Shown here piece after piece: positions 9,914 through 20,803 of a stretch of DNA of 64,000 nt (positions are counted from its first letter, which is position 1; every line of letters starts with the position of its first letter). The DNA is from Aliidiomarina soli (GTDB lineage: Bacteria > Pseudomonadota > Gammaproteobacteria > Enterobacterales > Alteromonadaceae): contig NZ_PIPO01000001.1 in NCBI RefSeq assembly GCF_003986975.1, forward strand, positions 248,001 to 312,000. Reading direction: 5' to 3'. Both the position numbers and the translations under genes were made by a program. The notes beneath the pieces were generated by a model, which was not told the DNA's origin, did not search any database, and saw nothing but the letters and a program-made list of their open reading frames with translations.

Positions 9914-9951
9914 ACGCCGTGTAAGGTATACTTGCGCGGCGTTTATTTTTT
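9914..9951 (+). terminator. Terminator or attenuator between frr and uppS
   Basis: ACGCCGTGTAAG (9914-9925), loop GTATA, then CTTGCGCGGCGT (9931-9942) makes a 12-bp stem with two G-U pairs. It is followed by TTTATTTTTT, a full intrinsic terminator layout, only 12 bases before uppS. Some readthrough or a promoter inside frr would be needed to transcribe uppS. Confidence 0.75.
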
Positions 9952-9962
9952 GTGAACTTGTG

Positions 9963-10739
9963 ATGACGGCAATCAACCCAACTGCAATCGATCAGGCTGT
10001 TTTACCGCGCCATGTGGCTATTATTATGGATGGCAATGGGCGTTGGGCAGAACAGCGTGGAAAAGCCCGCACTAGCGGGCACAAAGAAGGTGCGTCTGCA
10101 GTACGCAGAGCAGTGGCGTTTGCCCGTCGCAATGGTATCGAAGCGCTGACCCTGTTTGCGTTCAGCAGTGAGAACTGGAAACGCCCGGCACTTGAAGTGA
10201 AAGTGCTGATGGAATTATTCGCCACCGTGCTGACCCGGGAAGTTGAAGAGCTGGATCAGCATGGGGTGCAATTGCGTATCGTAGGTGACACCAGCCAGTT
10301 TAGTAAACGTTTGCAGCAACGCATTGCCGCTGCAGAACAACAGACTGAAAAGAATGACAAACTGGTGCTGAACATTGCCGCTAATTATGGTGGCCGTTGG
10401 GATATTATGCAGGCGGCACAACGCTTTGCAGCCGACGTTGAAGCCGGGCTGCAAACCAGTGCAGATTTGACTGAGACCCTGTTGGGGCAATACATGTGCC
10501 TGGCAGACGGTCCACCACCAGATTTGCTGATACGAACAGGCGGAGACCTGCGGATTAGCAATTTTCTACTGTGGCAGCTCGCGTATGCAGAATTATATTT
10601 TTGCGATACGCTGTGGCCAGACTTTGATGATGCCGTCTTTGCGCAGGCAGTTAGTTGTTTCGTCGCGCGGGAACGTCGCTTTGGACTCACCAGCCAACAA
10701 ATAAAAACATTAATGGCCGGTGACACACTTGAGGACTAA
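9963..10739 (+). CDS. uppS: (2E,6E)-farnesyl-diphosphate-specific ditrans,polycis-undecaprenyl-diphosphate synthase
   Basis: A 258-residue cis-prenyltransferase that makes the C55 lipid carrier for peptidoglycan and O-antigen. The catalytic motif IIMDGNGRWAEQRG near the N-terminus carries the essential Asp. The C-terminal signature RTGGDLRISNFLLWQ, with ELYF following, binds the homoallylic diphosphate. I choose the ATG at 9963; a GTG directly upstream (9960) is also possible. The ribosome site is poor. Confidence 0.96.
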   Translation: MTAINPTAIDQAVLPRHVAIIMDGNGRWAEQRGKARTSGHKEGASAVRRAVAFARRNGIEALTLFAFSSENWKRPALEVKVLMELFATVLTREVEELDQHGVQLRIVGDTSQFSKRLQQRIAAAEQQTEKNDKLVLNIAANYGGRWDIMQAAQRFAADVEAGLQTSADLTETLLGQYMCLADGPPPDLLIRTGGDLRISNFLLWQLAYAELYFCDTLWPDFDDAVFAQAVSCFVARERRFGLTSQQIKTLMAGDTLED

Positions 10740-10741
10740 TT

Positions 10742-11620
10742 TTGCTTAAACAACGTATTTTGACAGCGTTGGTACTGATTCCACTGGCACTGTACTGTAT
10801 CTTCTTTCTTTCCTTGAATGGTTTTGCCATTTTTGCCCTGGCGGCTTTATCCATAGGTGCGTGGGAATGGTCCCCACTGATGGGAGTACGGCGGCTTTCC
10901 GGTCGTATCGCTTATACCGTTCTGGTGGCCGCTTTAATCGCGGTCCTTTATGTACTTGCCCCAATTAACTCACTATGGTCTGAACAAGGGCTGGCTCAAC
11001 CTATGGTGGTGGCAATAAGCGCCGGCGTTATCTGGTGGCTGGCTGCGATTCTGATGGTGCTTAACTTTCCGGGTAGCCAGCGTCTGTGGCGCCGTAGTCG
11101 CGTCTACGTGGGTGTTTTTGGGGTCCTGGTCCTGGTGCCTGCATGGGCAGCGTTAATTAGTATTCGCGCGTTAAACTACGACCTCAATCCCTTGTTTGGC
11201 GCCTGGACCGTACTATTTATATTTGTCTTAGTATGGGCCGCTGATGTGGGTGCTTATGCCGCAGGGCGCGCCATGGGTAAACACAAGATGATTCCGGCAG
11301 TGAGCCCGAATAAAACCATTGAAGGGCTTTGTGGTGGGGTCGTACTGGCGTTCGTGATTATGGTGCTGGTCGCACAGCTGCTGCCCATTCCGCGCGAGCT
11401 TTATGTCGGTTTCTACAGTGTCGGCCTGGCAACTGTTATTGTCTCGGTGTTTGGTGATTTAAGCGAAAGTATGTTTAAACGTTGCGCTGGGGTAAAAGAC
11501 AGTGGTTCCATTCTGCCGGGACACGGCGGCGTTCTTGACCGCATCGATAGTCTGACATCTGCGTTGCCGGTGTTCGTGCTTGGCTATTTAATGCTTATTC
11601 ATCCTGCGCTGGCGTCATGA
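10742..11620 (+). CDS. cdsA: Phosphatidate cytidylyltransferase
   Basis: A 292-residue integral membrane enzyme that makes CDP-diacylglycerol from phosphatidate and CTP. It has about eight hydrophobic segments, SPNKTIEG in the middle, and the C-terminal family signature [11 protein letters not shown]...[19 protein letters not shown]. It begins at TTG (10742); the N-terminus [15 protein letters not shown] matches the family, so the rare start is believable. Its TGA overlaps the dxr ATG by four bases. Confidence 0.96.
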   Translation: MLKQRILTALVLIPLALYCIFFLSLNGFAIFALAALSIGAWEWSPLMGVRRLSGRIAYTVLVAALIAVLYVLAPINSLWSEQGLAQPMVVAISAGVIWWLAAILMVLNFPGSQRLWRRSRVYVGVFGVLVLVPAWAALISIRALNYDLNPLFGAWTVLFIFVLVWAADVGAYAAGRAMGKHKMIPAVSPNKTIEGLCGGVVLAFVIMVLVAQLLPIPRELYVGFYSVGLATVIVSVFGDLSESMFKRCAGVKDSGSILPGHGGVLDRIDSLTSALPVFVLGYLMLIHPALAS

Positions 11621-12813
11621 GTGGTCAACGACTTACTATTCTGGGGGCCACAGGCTCTATAGGCAGCAGTACACTCGATGTGATCGCGCAGCATCCTCAA
11701 CGCTTTGAGCTGTTTGCAGTGACCGCACACTCCAACGTTACGGCGATGGAAGCGATATGTCAGCGTTTCACCCCAAGCTATGCGGTGATGGTGGATGAGC
11801 AGGCCGCAAATCGCTTACGCGAGGCGTTGGCTGACAAACCTGAAATTACTGTTTTGGCCGGCGCTCAGGCATTGCTTGAGGTCAGTGCTGCGAGTGAAGT
11901 GGATCAGGTGATGGCAGCTATTGTTGGAGCCGCAGGACTGGCCCCCACACTGGCTGCGGTAAAGGCCGGTAAACGGGTTCTGCTGGCGAACAAAGAAGCG
12001 CTGGTGATGAGCGGGCAGCTGTTTATGGACGCGGTCCAGCATTATGGTGCAGAGCTGCTGCCAGTCGACAGTGAACACAATGCTATTTTCCAGTGTCTGA
12101 CCACGCATGCGCAGAGCACGCTCGGCCAGGTTGATTTGGAAGCTGAAGGGATCAGTAAGATTTTACTGACCGGTTCTGGCGGTCCATTCCTTAATTTGCC
12201 CGTTAACCAGCTTAATCAACAAACCCCTGCGGCGGCCTGTAAGCATCCAAACTGGTCGATGGGACAGAAAATATCAGTTGATTCTGCGACCATGCTCAAC
12301 AAGGGACTGGAATATATTGAAGCGCGCTGGCTGTTTAATTGCCGCCGCGAGCAGCTGGACATCGTTATCCATCCGCAAAGTGTGATTCACTCGATGGTGC
12401 AATACAGCGATGGCTCGGTACTGGCTCAATTAGGTCAACCAGACATGAAAACACCGATTGCCCATTGCATGCACTATCCCCATCGGCGCAGCAGTGGAGT
12501 CAAGGCACTGGACTTTACTCAACTGGGGGCATTGACCTTTGTCACCGTGGATGAACAGCGTTACCCATGCCTGCGCTTGGCGCAGCAAGCTTGTTGGCAA
12601 GGTCAGGCGGCGACGACTGCATTAAATGCAAGCAACGAAATAGCGGTAGAAAACTTTCTCGCTGAACGGATTCAGTTTGGTCAAATCAGCGAAGTCTGTG
12701 ATAGGGTGCTGCAACAATTGCAGATGCCTGCATTAGGCAGTATTGACGACGTGGTGGCCTTCGACCAAAAGGTGCGCCGGGTCGCTTTTGAATGTGTGGA
12801 GGCTCTGACCTAG
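11617..12813 (+). CDS. dxr: 1-deoxy-D-xylulose-5-phosphate reductoisomerase
   Basis: A 398-residue enzyme of the MEP isoprenoid pathway converting DXP to MEP with NADPH. The NADPH loop [13 protein letters not shown] is at the N-terminus. The metal and substrate site reads [10 protein letters not shown], with a later [13 protein letters not shown] helix and a flexible-loop segment [11 protein letters not shown]. It overlaps cdsA by four bases, suggesting coupling. It feeds uppS in the same block. Confidence 0.97.
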   Translation: MSGQRLTILGATGSIGSSTLDVIAQHPQRFELFAVTAHSNVTAMEAICQRFTPSYAVMVDEQAANRLREALADKPEITVLAGAQALLEVSAASEVDQVMAAIVGAAGLAPTLAAVKAGKRVLLANKEALVMSGQLFMDAVQHYGAELLPVDSEHNAIFQCLTTHAQSTLGQVDLEAEGISKILLTGSGGPFLNLPVNQLNQQTPAAACKHPNWSMGQKISVDSATMLNKGLEYIEARWLFNCRREQLDIVIHPQSVIHSMVQYSDGSVLAQLGQPDMKTPIAHCMHYPHRRSSGVKALDFTQLGALTFVTVDEQRYPCLRLAQQACWQGQAATTALNASNEIAVENFLAERIQFGQISEVCDRVLQQLQMPALGSIDDVVAFDQKVRRVAFECVEALT

Positions 12814-12815
12814 TC

Positions 12816-14159
12816 ATGGGACAAATTGTTTGGACGCTGGGTGCGTTCTTGTTGGCTATCGGGCTGGTCGTGACCTTTCACGAATTCGGTCACTATTGGG
12901 TTGCTCGCCGTTGCGGCGTTCGGGTACTCACGTTTTCGGTAGGCTTTGGTCGTCCACTGTGGTCGCGAGTTGCTAAAGACGGCACACGGTATCAGGTGGC
13001 CATGGTGCCATTAGGTGGCTATGTGCGTATGCTCGATGGTCGGGTTGACGAAGTGTCAGCAGAGCAGGAGCATGAAAGCTTTAGCCATCAGCCAGTACTT
13101 AAGCGGATTGCCATTGTGCTGGCTGGTCCTGTTTTTAATTTTATTTTCGCCCTTGTTGCTCTCTGGTTGATGTTGATGATCGGGGTTGCTTCGTATCGCC
13201 CGGTGGTGGGTGACGTCACAGCCGGTAGTATCGCAGCCGAGGCAGGTTTACAGCGTGGCGACGAGATTGTTCGTGTAGACGGACGACGGACCGAAGAATG
13301 GCAGGCCGTTAACCTGGCCCTGGTGGAGCGTATTGGCGACAGCCAAACGGAATGGGTGGTTGAGAATAGCCGTGGTGAACAGCGTCAGTTAGCGTTCGAT
13401 CTTAATGCCTGGGCGTTTGATCCGGATCGAGAATCGACTATCGCCAGCCTTGGTTTACGCCCGTTTCAACCGCAAATTTATACCAGCCTGGCGCAGGTCA
13501 TGGATGATTCACCCGCAGCACAGGCTGGTTTGCGCACAGGTGACAAAATTCTTGGCATTGATGGAACTATGCCAATGGATTGGGAACAAATAAGGAGCTT
13601 TATTGCAGCGAACCCGAGCCACCAGGCAGAGATGCTGGTTGAGCGGGGCGGCGAGCAGTTCAGCATGCAGGTCGTATTCGGGGAGCAACAGGGACAGGGC
13701 TTTTTAGGCGTGGTGCCGGAAATGGAACCTTATCCTTCAGAATACCAGTTCACAATGCAGTATGGACCGCTTGGCGCGGTGCCGCAAAGCATTGACCGCA
13801 CTTGGCAACTGATGACGCTGAGTGTAAGTATGATAAAAAAACTCATCACTGGCGATGTGTCAGTGAAAAACTTGAGTGGCCCGATTGGGATCGCGGTAGG
13901 GGCAGGGGACCACGCCAGCTATGGTCTGGTGTATTTCCTTAGCTTTTTGGCACTTATCAGTGTCAGCCTGGGTATCCTTAATCTATTGCCAATTCCCGTG
14001 CTGGACGGCGGTCATCTGGTTTATTACATCATCGAGTGGGTGCGCGGGAAACCGGTCCCTGAGCATATTCAGGAAATCGGTTTTCGGGTGGGAATGCTAT
14101 TACTATTCGCACTGATGGCGCTGGCGCTGTTTAACGATATTTCGCGCCTGGTACCCTAA
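12816..14159 (+). CDS. rseP: Site-2 metalloprotease RseP
   Basis: A 447-residue inner-membrane zinc protease (E. coli 450) that cleaves anti-sigma-E factor RseA and clears signal peptides. The HEFGH motif is at residues 22-26 in the first membrane segment. Two periplasmic PDZ domains follow, and the third zinc ligand is in [10 protein letters not shown] near the C-terminal membrane segments. I start at the ATG at 12816; the upstream open frame is the dxr tail. It lies directly before bamA, as in most gammaproteobacteria. Confidence 0.96.
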   Translation: MGQIVWTLGAFLLAIGLVVTFHEFGHYWVARRCGVRVLTFSVGFGRPLWSRVAKDGTRYQVAMVPLGGYVRMLDGRVDEVSAEQEHESFSHQPVLKRIAIVLAGPVFNFIFALVALWLMLMIGVASYRPVVGDVTAGSIAAEAGLQRGDEIVRVDGRRTEEWQAVNLALVERIGDSQTEWVVENSRGEQRQLAFDLNAWAFDPDRESTIASLGLRPFQPQIYTSLAQVMDDSPAAQAGLRTGDKILGIDGTMPMDWEQIRSFIAANPSHQAEMLVERGGEQFSMQVVFGEQQGQGFLGVVPEMEPYPSEYQFTMQYGPLGAVPQSIDRTWQLMTLSVSMIKKLITGDVSVKNLSGPIGIAVGAGDHASYGLVYFLSFLALISVSLGILNLLPIPVLDGGHLVYYIIEWVRGKPVPEHIQEIGFRVGMLLLFALMALALFNDISRLVP

Positions 14160-14191
14160 ATTTGAATTCGCAATTAAATAAGTATGACTAC

Positions 14192-16669
14192 ATGACGTTG
14201 AAGAAGCTGTTATTTGGAGCGGTATTTCTGGGAACAGGGACGAGTGCGTACGCCGCCGATCCTTTTGTTGTTGAAGATATCCAGGTAGAAGGTTTACAAC
14301 GGGTTGCCTTAGGTGCTGCGTTGACATACATCCCGGTGCAGGTAGGCGATGAAATCGATGCCTCGCTGGTAGCTGAAACCATACGGGAACTGTACGCGTC
14401 ATCGCACTTTGATGATGTGGAAGTGCTACGTGACGAAGGCGTCTTATTGATTCGGGTCACCGAGCGTCCGACCATCAGTGATATCACCTTTGAGGGCAAC
14501 GAAGATCTCGAAGATGAGCAGTTACAGGACAGTTTACGTAACAGCGGGGTCGTCGTCGGTGAGCAGCTTGACCGCACCATGATCCGTGATATCGAAGGCG
14601 GTCTTGAAGAATTCTATCAAAGCGTTGGTAAATACAATGCCAATGTAAGTGTCAGCGTCATTAACCTGCCGCGCAACCGGGTGGAGCTGCGCTTCAACTT
14701 TTCCGAAGGCGCTGCTGCTGAAGTGAAGCAGATTAACTTCATCGGCAATGATAGCTTTACCCGTGAAGAACTGATGGCTCAGTTTGAACTACGTGATGAG
14801 CTGCCCTGGTGGAACTTCTTTGGTAAGCGTCAGTACCAGCAGCAACAGCTCGGTGGCGATTTGGAGACTCTGGAGTCGTTCTATCGTAATCGTGGCTATG
14901 CCCGTTTTCAGGTGCAGTCGGTGCAGGTGGCAATGACCCCGGAAAAAGACGGTATCTACATTACTGTGAATGTCGACGAAGGTGAGCAGTATCAGGTCAA
15001 TGAAGTGACCGTACTGGGTGATTTACGTGGGCATGATAACTTTATTACTGCGGTGGCTGAAAGTGCTGAAGGGCGACGCTATAACGCCTCGTACATGACC
15101 AATATCGAAGAATCGATAAAGGGATATTTCGGGCGTTTTGGTTATGCTTATCCTGAAGTCCGAGCTGTCCCTGAGATGAACGATGATGACCTGACTGTCG
15201 ATTTGACCTTCGTGGTTGAACCGGGCAACCGTGCCTATGTGCGACGGGTCGAGTTTGTCGGCAATGATGCCACTAAAGATGAAGTGTTACGTCGCGAGAT
15301 GCGGCAACTGGAAGGCGCCTGGTTGAACCAGCAGCAAGTCGAAGGCGGTAAAGTTCGGCTTGAGCGGTTGGGCTATTTTGCCAGCGTTGAAGTTGAGACG
15401 GTGCGGGTACCGGGTGAAGACGATCAGGTCGATTTGATTTACCGGGTCGAAGAACAACCGTCGGGCTCGATCCAGGCTGGTATCGGCTATGGCGGTTTTA
15501 GTGGGCTGAGCCTGAACGCAGGTATTTCCCAGGAAAACTTCTTTGGTACTGGTAACCGGGCGGGTATTCAGCTTAATACCAACCGCTACCAGAAAGATGC
15601 CCAAGTCACGTACCGTGATAACTACTTTACCGATGACGGTGTGAGTTTGGGCGGCAGTATTTTCTATCGGGATTTTGATGGTAGTCGCGCTAACCTGGCT
15701 CAGTTTAGTCAGAAAAGTTATGGTATCTCCAGCGATTTAGGGTTCCCAATTAACGAGTACCAGCGGATTAACTTTGGTGTAGGCTTTACCAATACCGGGA
15801 TTAGCCAGTACCAACAAATTGATCAGATGACTCAATTTCTTAACCGCTATGCAGATCCACAAAATCCGGAAGGGTCGGTTAACTTTAAAACCTATGACCT
15901 GAGCCTGGGGTGGCAACGGGTGACGTTGAACCGTGGTGTGTTCCCAACCGCGGGTACTCAGAACGTAGTTTCTTTGAAAATGACAACGCCAAACAGTGAC
16001 GTTCAATTTTTCAAAGCCAACTACCGTTTCCGTCATTACCTGCCGATTGACAGCAATCATAAGTTTGTCTTCCTGACGCGCTTAAATGCGGGTTACGGTA
16101 ATGGTTATGGTAGTAGCAATGGCGTTGAGAATACGCTGCCATTCTGGGAGAATTTCTATGGTGGCGGTCAGGATTCATTACGCGGCTTCGAAACCAACCG
16201 AATCGGTCCACGGGGTATCCTTCGTCAGCCGACCTATGTTCAGGGGCCACCGGATGCCAATGGTAATCCGACCCGGGTTGCTTTGGGACCTGAGTATGAT
16301 ACCTATGAGGTAGCTGCGTTCCGGGGTGTCGGTGGTAACGCCATGATAAGCGGTGGATTTGAACTTATCGTACCCACTCCGTTTGCTGGCGAAGACGCGG
16401 CAAATACGGTTCGTACCAGCCTGTTTGTGGATGCTGGTGTGGTATGGGACACTGAGTTTGATTATGCTTCATACGCTGATTTGCGTAATGTAGGTACAAA
16501 AGAGCTGTGGGATTACAGCAGCGCAAGTAATTACCAGGCGTCCTATGGTGCATCGGTTCAATGGCTGTCGCCGATGGGGGCTCTGACCTTCAGTTTAGGC
16601 TTCCCGATCCGCTCTTTGGATCCATCGGTTGAAGAACGCTTTACGTTTAACTTAGGTACGACATTTTAA
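14192..16669 (+). CDS. bamA: Outer membrane protein assembly factor BamA
   Basis: An 825-residue Omp85 protein that folds beta-barrel proteins into the outer membrane. Starting at the ATG at 14192 gives a clean signal peptide ([21 protein letters not shown], cleaved before ADPF). A TTG ten codons upstream would bury it. Five POTRA domains fill about residues 25-425, and the barrel includes [12 protein letters not shown], the conserved strand-lock motif. It ends LGTTF, with the terminal aromatic residue of the barrel signal. Confidence 0.97.
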   Translation: MTLKKLLFGAVFLGTGTSAYAADPFVVEDIQVEGLQRVALGAALTYIPVQVGDEIDASLVAETIRELYASSHFDDVEVLRDEGVLLIRVTERPTISDITFEGNEDLEDEQLQDSLRNSGVVVGEQLDRTMIRDIEGGLEEFYQSVGKYNANVSVSVINLPRNRVELRFNFSEGAAAEVKQINFIGNDSFTREELMAQFELRDELPWWNFFGKRQYQQQQLGGDLETLESFYRNRGYARFQVQSVQVAMTPEKDGIYITVNVDEGEQYQVNEVTVLGDLRGHDNFITAVAESAEGRRYNASYMTNIEESIKGYFGRFGYAYPEVRAVPEMNDDDLTVDLTFVVEPGNRAYVRRVEFVGNDATKDEVLRREMRQLEGAWLNQQQVEGGKVRLERLGYFASVEVETVRVPGEDDQVDLIYRVEEQPSGSIQAGIGYGGFSGLSLNAGISQENFFGTGNRAGIQLNTNRYQKDAQVTYRDNYFTDDGVSLGGSIFYRDFDGSRANLAQFSQKSYGISSDLGFPINEYQRINFGVGFTNTGISQYQQIDQMTQFLNRYADPQNPEGSVNFKTYDLSLGWQRVTLNRGVFPTAGTQNVVSLKMTTPNSDVQFFKANYRFRHYLPIDSNHKFVFLTRLNAGYGNGYGSSNGVENTLPFWENFYGGGQDSLRGFETNRIGPRGILRQPTYVQGPPDANGNPTRVALGPEYDTYEVAAFRGVGGNAMISGGFELIVPTPFAGEDAANTVRTSLFVDAGVVWDTEFDYASYADLRNVGTKELWDYSSASNYQASYGASVQWLSPMGALTFSLGFPIRSLDPSVEERFTFNLGTTF

Positions 16670-16702
16670 ATTAGCAACAACACATTTTAAGAGGATAGAA
16701 CT

Positions 16703-17218
16703 TTGAAAAATATGATGAAGTCTGTATTAGTCGCGACCGCTTTCATGGCTATGACGCTGGGTGCAACTGCCAGTGCCCAGGATGCTAAATTTGCAGTGGT
16801 CGATGTCGGCGCTGTATTCCAGCAGTTACCAGAGCGTGAGCAAATCTCACAAAGCTTGCAGCGCGAGTTCAGCGACCGAATCGAAAATATGCAGCAACGT
16901 GAGCAGGAAATTGGTCAGCTGCAGGAACGTATTCAGCGCGATGAAGAAATCATGAGCGAAGACGAATACAACCAGGCAATGATGGACTTCCAGCAACGTG
17001 TGCAGGAAGCTCAGCAAGCTGGTCAGCAGTTAAACGAAGAAATGCGTCGCCGTCAGGGCGAAGAGCGTGACCGTGTTTTACGCCGGATGCAGGAAGTGAT
17101 TGCTGACATCGCTGAAGAAGAAGGCTATGACGTCGTATTAGAAGCAAATGGCATTGCCTATGCTCGTGACGGTTTCGATATTTCTTCACGTGTTCTTGAT
17201 GCGATGGGCAACGACTAA
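16703..17218 (+). CDS. skp: Periplasmic chaperone Skp (OmpH)
   Basis: A 171-residue periplasmic chaperone that carries unfolded outer-membrane proteins to BamA. A signal peptide ends at about ATASAQ, then FAVVDVGAVFQQLPEREQIS begins the body. The middle is a long Gln/Glu-rich coiled coil, as in the Skp tentacles. It starts at TTG (16703) with AGAGGA seven bases upstream; an ATG three codons later is an alternative. It is 33 bases after bamA. Confidence 0.95.
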   Translation: MKNMMKSVLVATAFMAMTLGATASAQDAKFAVVDVGAVFQQLPEREQISQSLQREFSDRIENMQQREQEIGQLQERIQRDEEIMSEDEYNQAMMDFQQRVQEAQQAGQQLNEEMRRRQGEERDRVLRRMQEVIADIAEEEGYDVVLEANGIAYARDGFDISSRVLDAMGND

Positions 17219-17221
17219 GTA

Positions 17222-18244
17222 ATGAAGAGTATGACATTGCAGCAGTTGGCTGACGCGACCGGATGTCAGGTTCGTGGTGATGCCAGCTTCCAGGTGAAAG
17301 GCCTGGCGACCTTGCGCTCAGCTTCGGCTGAGCACATTTCGTTTCTGGCCAATGAAAGATACCGCGAACTGCTGGTCAGCACAGGTGCCGGTGCCGTTAT
17401 TATGCGTCCTGCGGATGACGATGGGCACGTGGCGAATGCGTTGCTAACGGACAACCCTTATCTGACTTATGCGCGGGTAGCCCAGTTACTCGATAGTACG
17501 CCAGTCATGCAGCCAGTGGTCCACCCGACAGCGGTTATCGCAGAGGGCGTAGAGCTCGGAGCCAACGTCGCAGTGGGGCCTTATGCTGTGCTGGAGGCCG
17601 GTGTGAAGCTCGCTGACGGGGTCCAGATTGGCGCCCATTGTTACCTTGGCGAGAACGTCAGTATCGGTGAGAACAGCCGCTTGTGGCCGAACACGACTAT
17701 TTATCACGGCGTCCGCATTGGCAAGCACTGTACCGTCCATTCCGCTAGCGTAATTGGCAGTGATGGCTTTGGTTGGGCCACTGAAAACGGAAAATGGGTT
17801 AAAATTCCTCAGTTGGGCGCGGTTGTGCTCGGTGACCATGTTGATATTGGCTCCGGCACGACCATTGATCGGGGTGCGCTGGATGACACCATTGTGGAAG
17901 ACAACTGTATTATTGATAATCAGGTACATGTCGGTCACAACGTGGTGATTGGTGCAGGCACCGCTATCGCTGGACAGGCCGGTATTGCTGGCAGTACCCA
18001 GGTTGGTCGCAACTGTTTGATTGGCGGTCAGGCTGGGTTAGCCGGACATATTAAGATTGCTGACGGGGTGCAGATGCATGGTCAGGCGATGGTGACTAAA
18101 TCCATTAGTCAACCAGGCGTTTATGCATCAGGCAATCCTGCGGTCGCTCAAGGTGAGTGGGCCCGTGTTGGTGTTCGGTATAAGCAATTACCGGAGCTGT
18201 TTAAGCGAGTCAAAGCGCTGGAATCTAAACTAAAAGACGATTAA
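17222..18244 (+). CDS. lpxD: UDP-3-O-(3-hydroxyacyl)glucosamine N-acyltransferase LpxD
   Basis: A 340-residue enzyme (E. coli 341) that adds the second hydroxyacyl chain in lipid A synthesis. An N-terminal uridine-binding domain precedes a long left-handed beta helix of hexapeptide repeats from about residue 100 to 310. The catalytic His region reads DNQVHVGHNVVIG. It starts three bases after the skp stop. Confidence 0.97.
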   Translation: MKSMTLQQLADATGCQVRGDASFQVKGLATLRSASAEHISFLANERYRELLVSTGAGAVIMRPADDDGHVANALLTDNPYLTYARVAQLLDSTPVMQPVVHPTAVIAEGVELGANVAVGPYAVLEAGVKLADGVQIGAHCYLGENVSIGENSRLWPNTTIYHGVRIGKHCTVHSASVIGSDGFGWATENGKWVKIPQLGAVVLGDHVDIGSGTTIDRGALDDTIVEDNCIIDNQVHVGHNVVIGAGTAIAGQAGIAGSTQVGRNCLIGGQAGLAGHIKIADGVQMHGQAMVTKSISQPGVYASGNPAVAQGEWARVGVRYKQLPELFKRVKALESKLKDD

Positions 18245-18262
18245 ATCGTCGAGGAGCATCTT

Positions 18263-18760
18263 TTGACTGAGCAAGTATCTGGCGACGTAGCGGAAACAAT
18301 AAATGGTGAAGAAGCAGGGTTTGATATCCGTGAAATCCAGAAAATTTTACCGCATCGTTATCCGTTTGCGTTGATTGACCGTGTGATTAGTTATCGCAAA
18401 GGCGAATCGCTGCATGCGATTAAAAATATCACCATGAATGAACCGGTATTTACCGGCCATTTTCCTGGCGAACCAATTTTCCCCGGTGTACTGTTGCTTG
18501 AAGCGATGGCGCAAGCGACCGGGTTGCTTGGTTTTAAAATGATGGAAAATGAAGTCGGCGCCGACGAAATGTATTTGTTTGCCGGTATCGATAATGCACG
18601 CTTTAAGCGTCAGGTGATCCCTGGTGACCGGGTCGATTTTCATGTTACCTTTGTTAAAGAAAAACGTGGGATCTGGAAATTTTCAGGTGTTGCAAAAGTC
18701 GATGGAAAATTGGCGGCTACCGCTGATCTGATGTGTGCTAGAAGGAAAATACCAGCTTGA
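18263..18760 (+). CDS. fabZ: 3-hydroxyacyl-[acyl-carrier-protein] dehydratase FabZ
   Basis: A 165-residue hot-dog-fold dehydratase of fatty acid synthesis, about 14 residues longer at the N-terminus than E. coli FabZ. The active-site His is in [13 protein letters not shown] and the Glu in [12 protein letters not shown]. It starts at TTG (18263) behind a strong GAGGAG site (18251-18256); no in-frame ATG lies before the conserved core. Its stop overlaps the lpxA start by four bases. Confidence 0.96.
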   Translation: MTEQVSGDVAETINGEEAGFDIREIQKILPHRYPFALIDRVISYRKGESLHAIKNITMNEPVFTGHFPGEPIFPGVLLLEAMAQATGLLGFKMMENEVGADEMYLFAGIDNARFKRQVIPGDRVDFHVTFVKEKRGIWKFSGVAKVDGKLAATADLMCARRKIPA

Positions 18761-19521
18761 TACACCCAACCGCTATTATTGAATCCGGTGCCAGGCTAGG
18801 GGCGAACGTACGTGTTGGCCCCTGGACTTATATAGGCAACGACGTCGAAATTGGCGACAACTGTGAAATTTCCTCGCATGTGGTTGTTCGTGGGCCGACT
18901 AGAATCGGCTCGGGCAACCGGATTTTCCAGTTTTCATCGATCGGTGAGGAATGCCAGGACAAGAAATACGCTGGTGAGCCAACTGAGCTGGTGATCGGCG
19001 ATAACAATATCTTTCGTGAATGCACCACGGTCCATCGAGGCACAGTTCAGGACAACAGCCTGACTCAAATTGGCAGCGACAATCTGCTGATGGCCTATGT
19101 TCACGTCGCTCACGACTGTATAATCGGTGACCACAATATCCTCGCCAATGCGACTACGCTGGCAGGTCACGTCCATGTCGGTGATTATGTCATTCTGGGT
19201 GGCTTCACCGGGGTTCATCAATTCTGCAAAATAGGCTCGCATGCCTTTACCGCGGTTAATTCTGTGGTGGTGCAGGATGTCCCTCCGTATGTCATGGCTC
19301 AGGGTCATAATGCGGTTCCGCGAACTATTAATTCCGAAGGCCTTAAACGGCGCGGTTTCAGTAGTGAACAGATCAGCAATATTAAACGCGCTTATAAGTT
19401 GCTTTACCGTCAGGGGTTAACCCTGGATACGGCAGTCGCCGAAATTGAGGCGATGGATGCAGATGAAGTGCGGCTGATGACGGATTTTATTGCGAACTCG
19501 GCGCGAGGCATTATTCGTTAG
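18757..19521 (+). CDS. lpxA: Acyl-ACP--UDP-N-acetylglucosamine O-acyltransferase LpxA
   Basis: A 254-residue left-handed beta-helix enzyme performing the first step of lipid A synthesis. The conserved N-terminus [15 protein letters not shown] requires the TTG at 18757 as start. The catalytic segment [15 protein letters not shown] carries the active His, followed by the helical C-terminal domain. It overlaps fabZ and abuts lpxB. Confidence 0.97.
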   Translation: MIHPTAIIESGARLGANVRVGPWTYIGNDVEIGDNCEISSHVVVRGPTRIGSGNRIFQFSSIGEECQDKKYAGEPTELVIGDNNIFRECTTVHRGTVQDNSLTQIGSDNLLMAYVHVAHDCIIGDHNILANATTLAGHVHVGDYVILGGFTGVHQFCKIGSHAFTAVNSVVVQDVPPYVMAQGHNAVPRTINSEGLKRRGFSSEQISNIKRAYKLLYRQGLTLDTAVAEIEAMDADEVRLMTDFIANSARGIIR

Positions 19522-20714
19522 TGGACGTGCAAGCCGACGCCGCATTGTTGATACCGGGGACACCGCAGACGATCGCGCTGGTAGCCGGAGAACCCTCGGG
19601 CGACATTTTAGGTGCCAGCCTGATGCGTGCTTTGAAGGCTCGCTGTCCCGGCCTTACCTTTGTTGGTGTCGGCGGTCCGCTGATGGAAGCCGAAGGCTTG
19701 CAGTCGCTATTTCCCCTCGACCGCTTAGCGGTCATGGGTATTGTCGACGTGATCAAAAACTTACCGGATTTACTGGCGGCGCGGAAGCAAGTGGTGCAAG
19801 CCATGTTGAGCGAACGGCCGGATATCTTTGTCGGCATTGATGCGCCTGACTTTACCATCCCGATTGAAGCGAAACTTAAAAAGGCAGGCATGATTACGGT
19901 TCATTATGTGAGCCCGTCGGTCTGGGCCTGGCGCCAGAAGCGCGTGTTTAAGATAGCCGCCGCCACTCATAATGTACTCTGCCTGCTGCCCTTTGAGAAA
20001 CAGTTTTACGACCGCTTTGAGGTGCCCGCAACCTTTGTAGGCCATACTCTGGCGGACGAAATACCATTGCAGAGCAGTCGAGATGAGGCGATTGCACGGC
20101 TTCAGCTTGATCCAGCAATACGCTATGTCGGGCTGCTGCCGGGCAGCCGACGCACTGAAGTGGGTATGCTGGCCCCCACCTTTTTGCAAGCGGCAAAGCG
20201 TTTGCACGCGCAACATCCACAGCTCGAGTTTCTTATTCCTGTGGTTAATGACGCACGCAAAGCGCAATTGCGAGAGGCAATGGCTGAACAAGGCGTGAAG
20301 GATTTGCCAATTCATATCTATGACGGCCAGTCACGCGATGTAATGCTAGCCAGTGAGGCACTTATTCTTGCCTCTGGCACGGTCGCCCTTGAGGCTATGC
20401 TGCTGAAACGGCCGATGGTGGTGGCATACAAGTTCAGTCGGATGAATTACCAATTACTGCGCTGGCTGGTGAAACTGGACCACTTCTCATTGCCGAACCT
20501 GCTTGCAGGCGAGCCGCTGGTCCCTGAGCTGTTACAGGACGAGGTTACTGGCGATAACCTGGCCCGTATTACCAGCGAGTTCCTGCAACACCCCCCGCAT
20601 GCACTCATCGAGCGTTTTAAGCAATTACACCGTGCTATTCAGCTGAATGCGGCAGAGACTGCCGCAGAGGCTGTCCTGACGACCTACCATGAAATTCTAC
20701 TAAATCGAAAATAA
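19521..20714 (+). CDS. lpxB: Lipid-A-disaccharide synthase LpxB
   Basis: A 397-residue peripheral membrane glycosyltransferase (GT19) condensing UDP-diacylglucosamine with lipid X. Motifs include ALVAGEPSGDILGASLM at the N-terminus, SPSVWAWRQKR in the middle and LLPGSRRTEV in the nucleotide-binding half. It starts at GTG (19521), sharing one base with the lpxA stop; about ten extra N-terminal residues may not be translated. In E. coli rnhB and dnaE follow; here the block ends. Confidence 0.96.
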   Translation: MDVQADAALLIPGTPQTIALVAGEPSGDILGASLMRALKARCPGLTFVGVGGPLMEAEGLQSLFPLDRLAVMGIVDVIKNLPDLLAARKQVVQAMLSERPDIFVGIDAPDFTIPIEAKLKKAGMITVHYVSPSVWAWRQKRVFKIAAATHNVLCLLPFEKQFYDRFEVPATFVGHTLADEIPLQSSRDEAIARLQLDPAIRYVGLLPGSRRTEVGMLAPTFLQAAKRLHAQHPQLEFLIPVVNDARKAQLREAMAEQGVKDLPIHIYDGQSRDVMLASEALILASGTVALEAMLLKRPMVVAYKFSRMNYQLLRWLVKLDHFSLPNLLAGEPLVPELLQDEVTGDNLARITSEFLQHPPHALIERFKQLHRAIQLNAAETAAEAVLTTYHEILLNRK

Positions 20715-20731
20715 ACGGCTAAATTTAGCGG

Positions 20732-20760
20732 TTATCATCTCATAATTTAGGCTCTATACT
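20732..20760 (+). promoter_or_regulatory. Sigma-70 promoter for the hydroquinone reductase-pirin pair
   Basis: TTATCA (20732-20737) and TATACT (20755-20760) are separated by 17 bases and lie 43 bases before the next start codon. It is a good match with correct spacing in the short gap after lpxB. Confidence 0.6.
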
Positions 20761-20803
20761 CATGTTCTACACTAGATGACAGGATCAACGTCAGGAGAGC
20801 AGC

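Noticed and set aside
16697-16725. GAACTT...TCTG resembling a sigma-E promoter before skp
   Set aside because: It overlaps the skp ribosome site and start codon, so a transcript from it would lack the start.
19770-20315. A 181-codon minus-strand open frame inside lpxB
   Set aside because: It is a shadow of the conserved lpxB coding frame.
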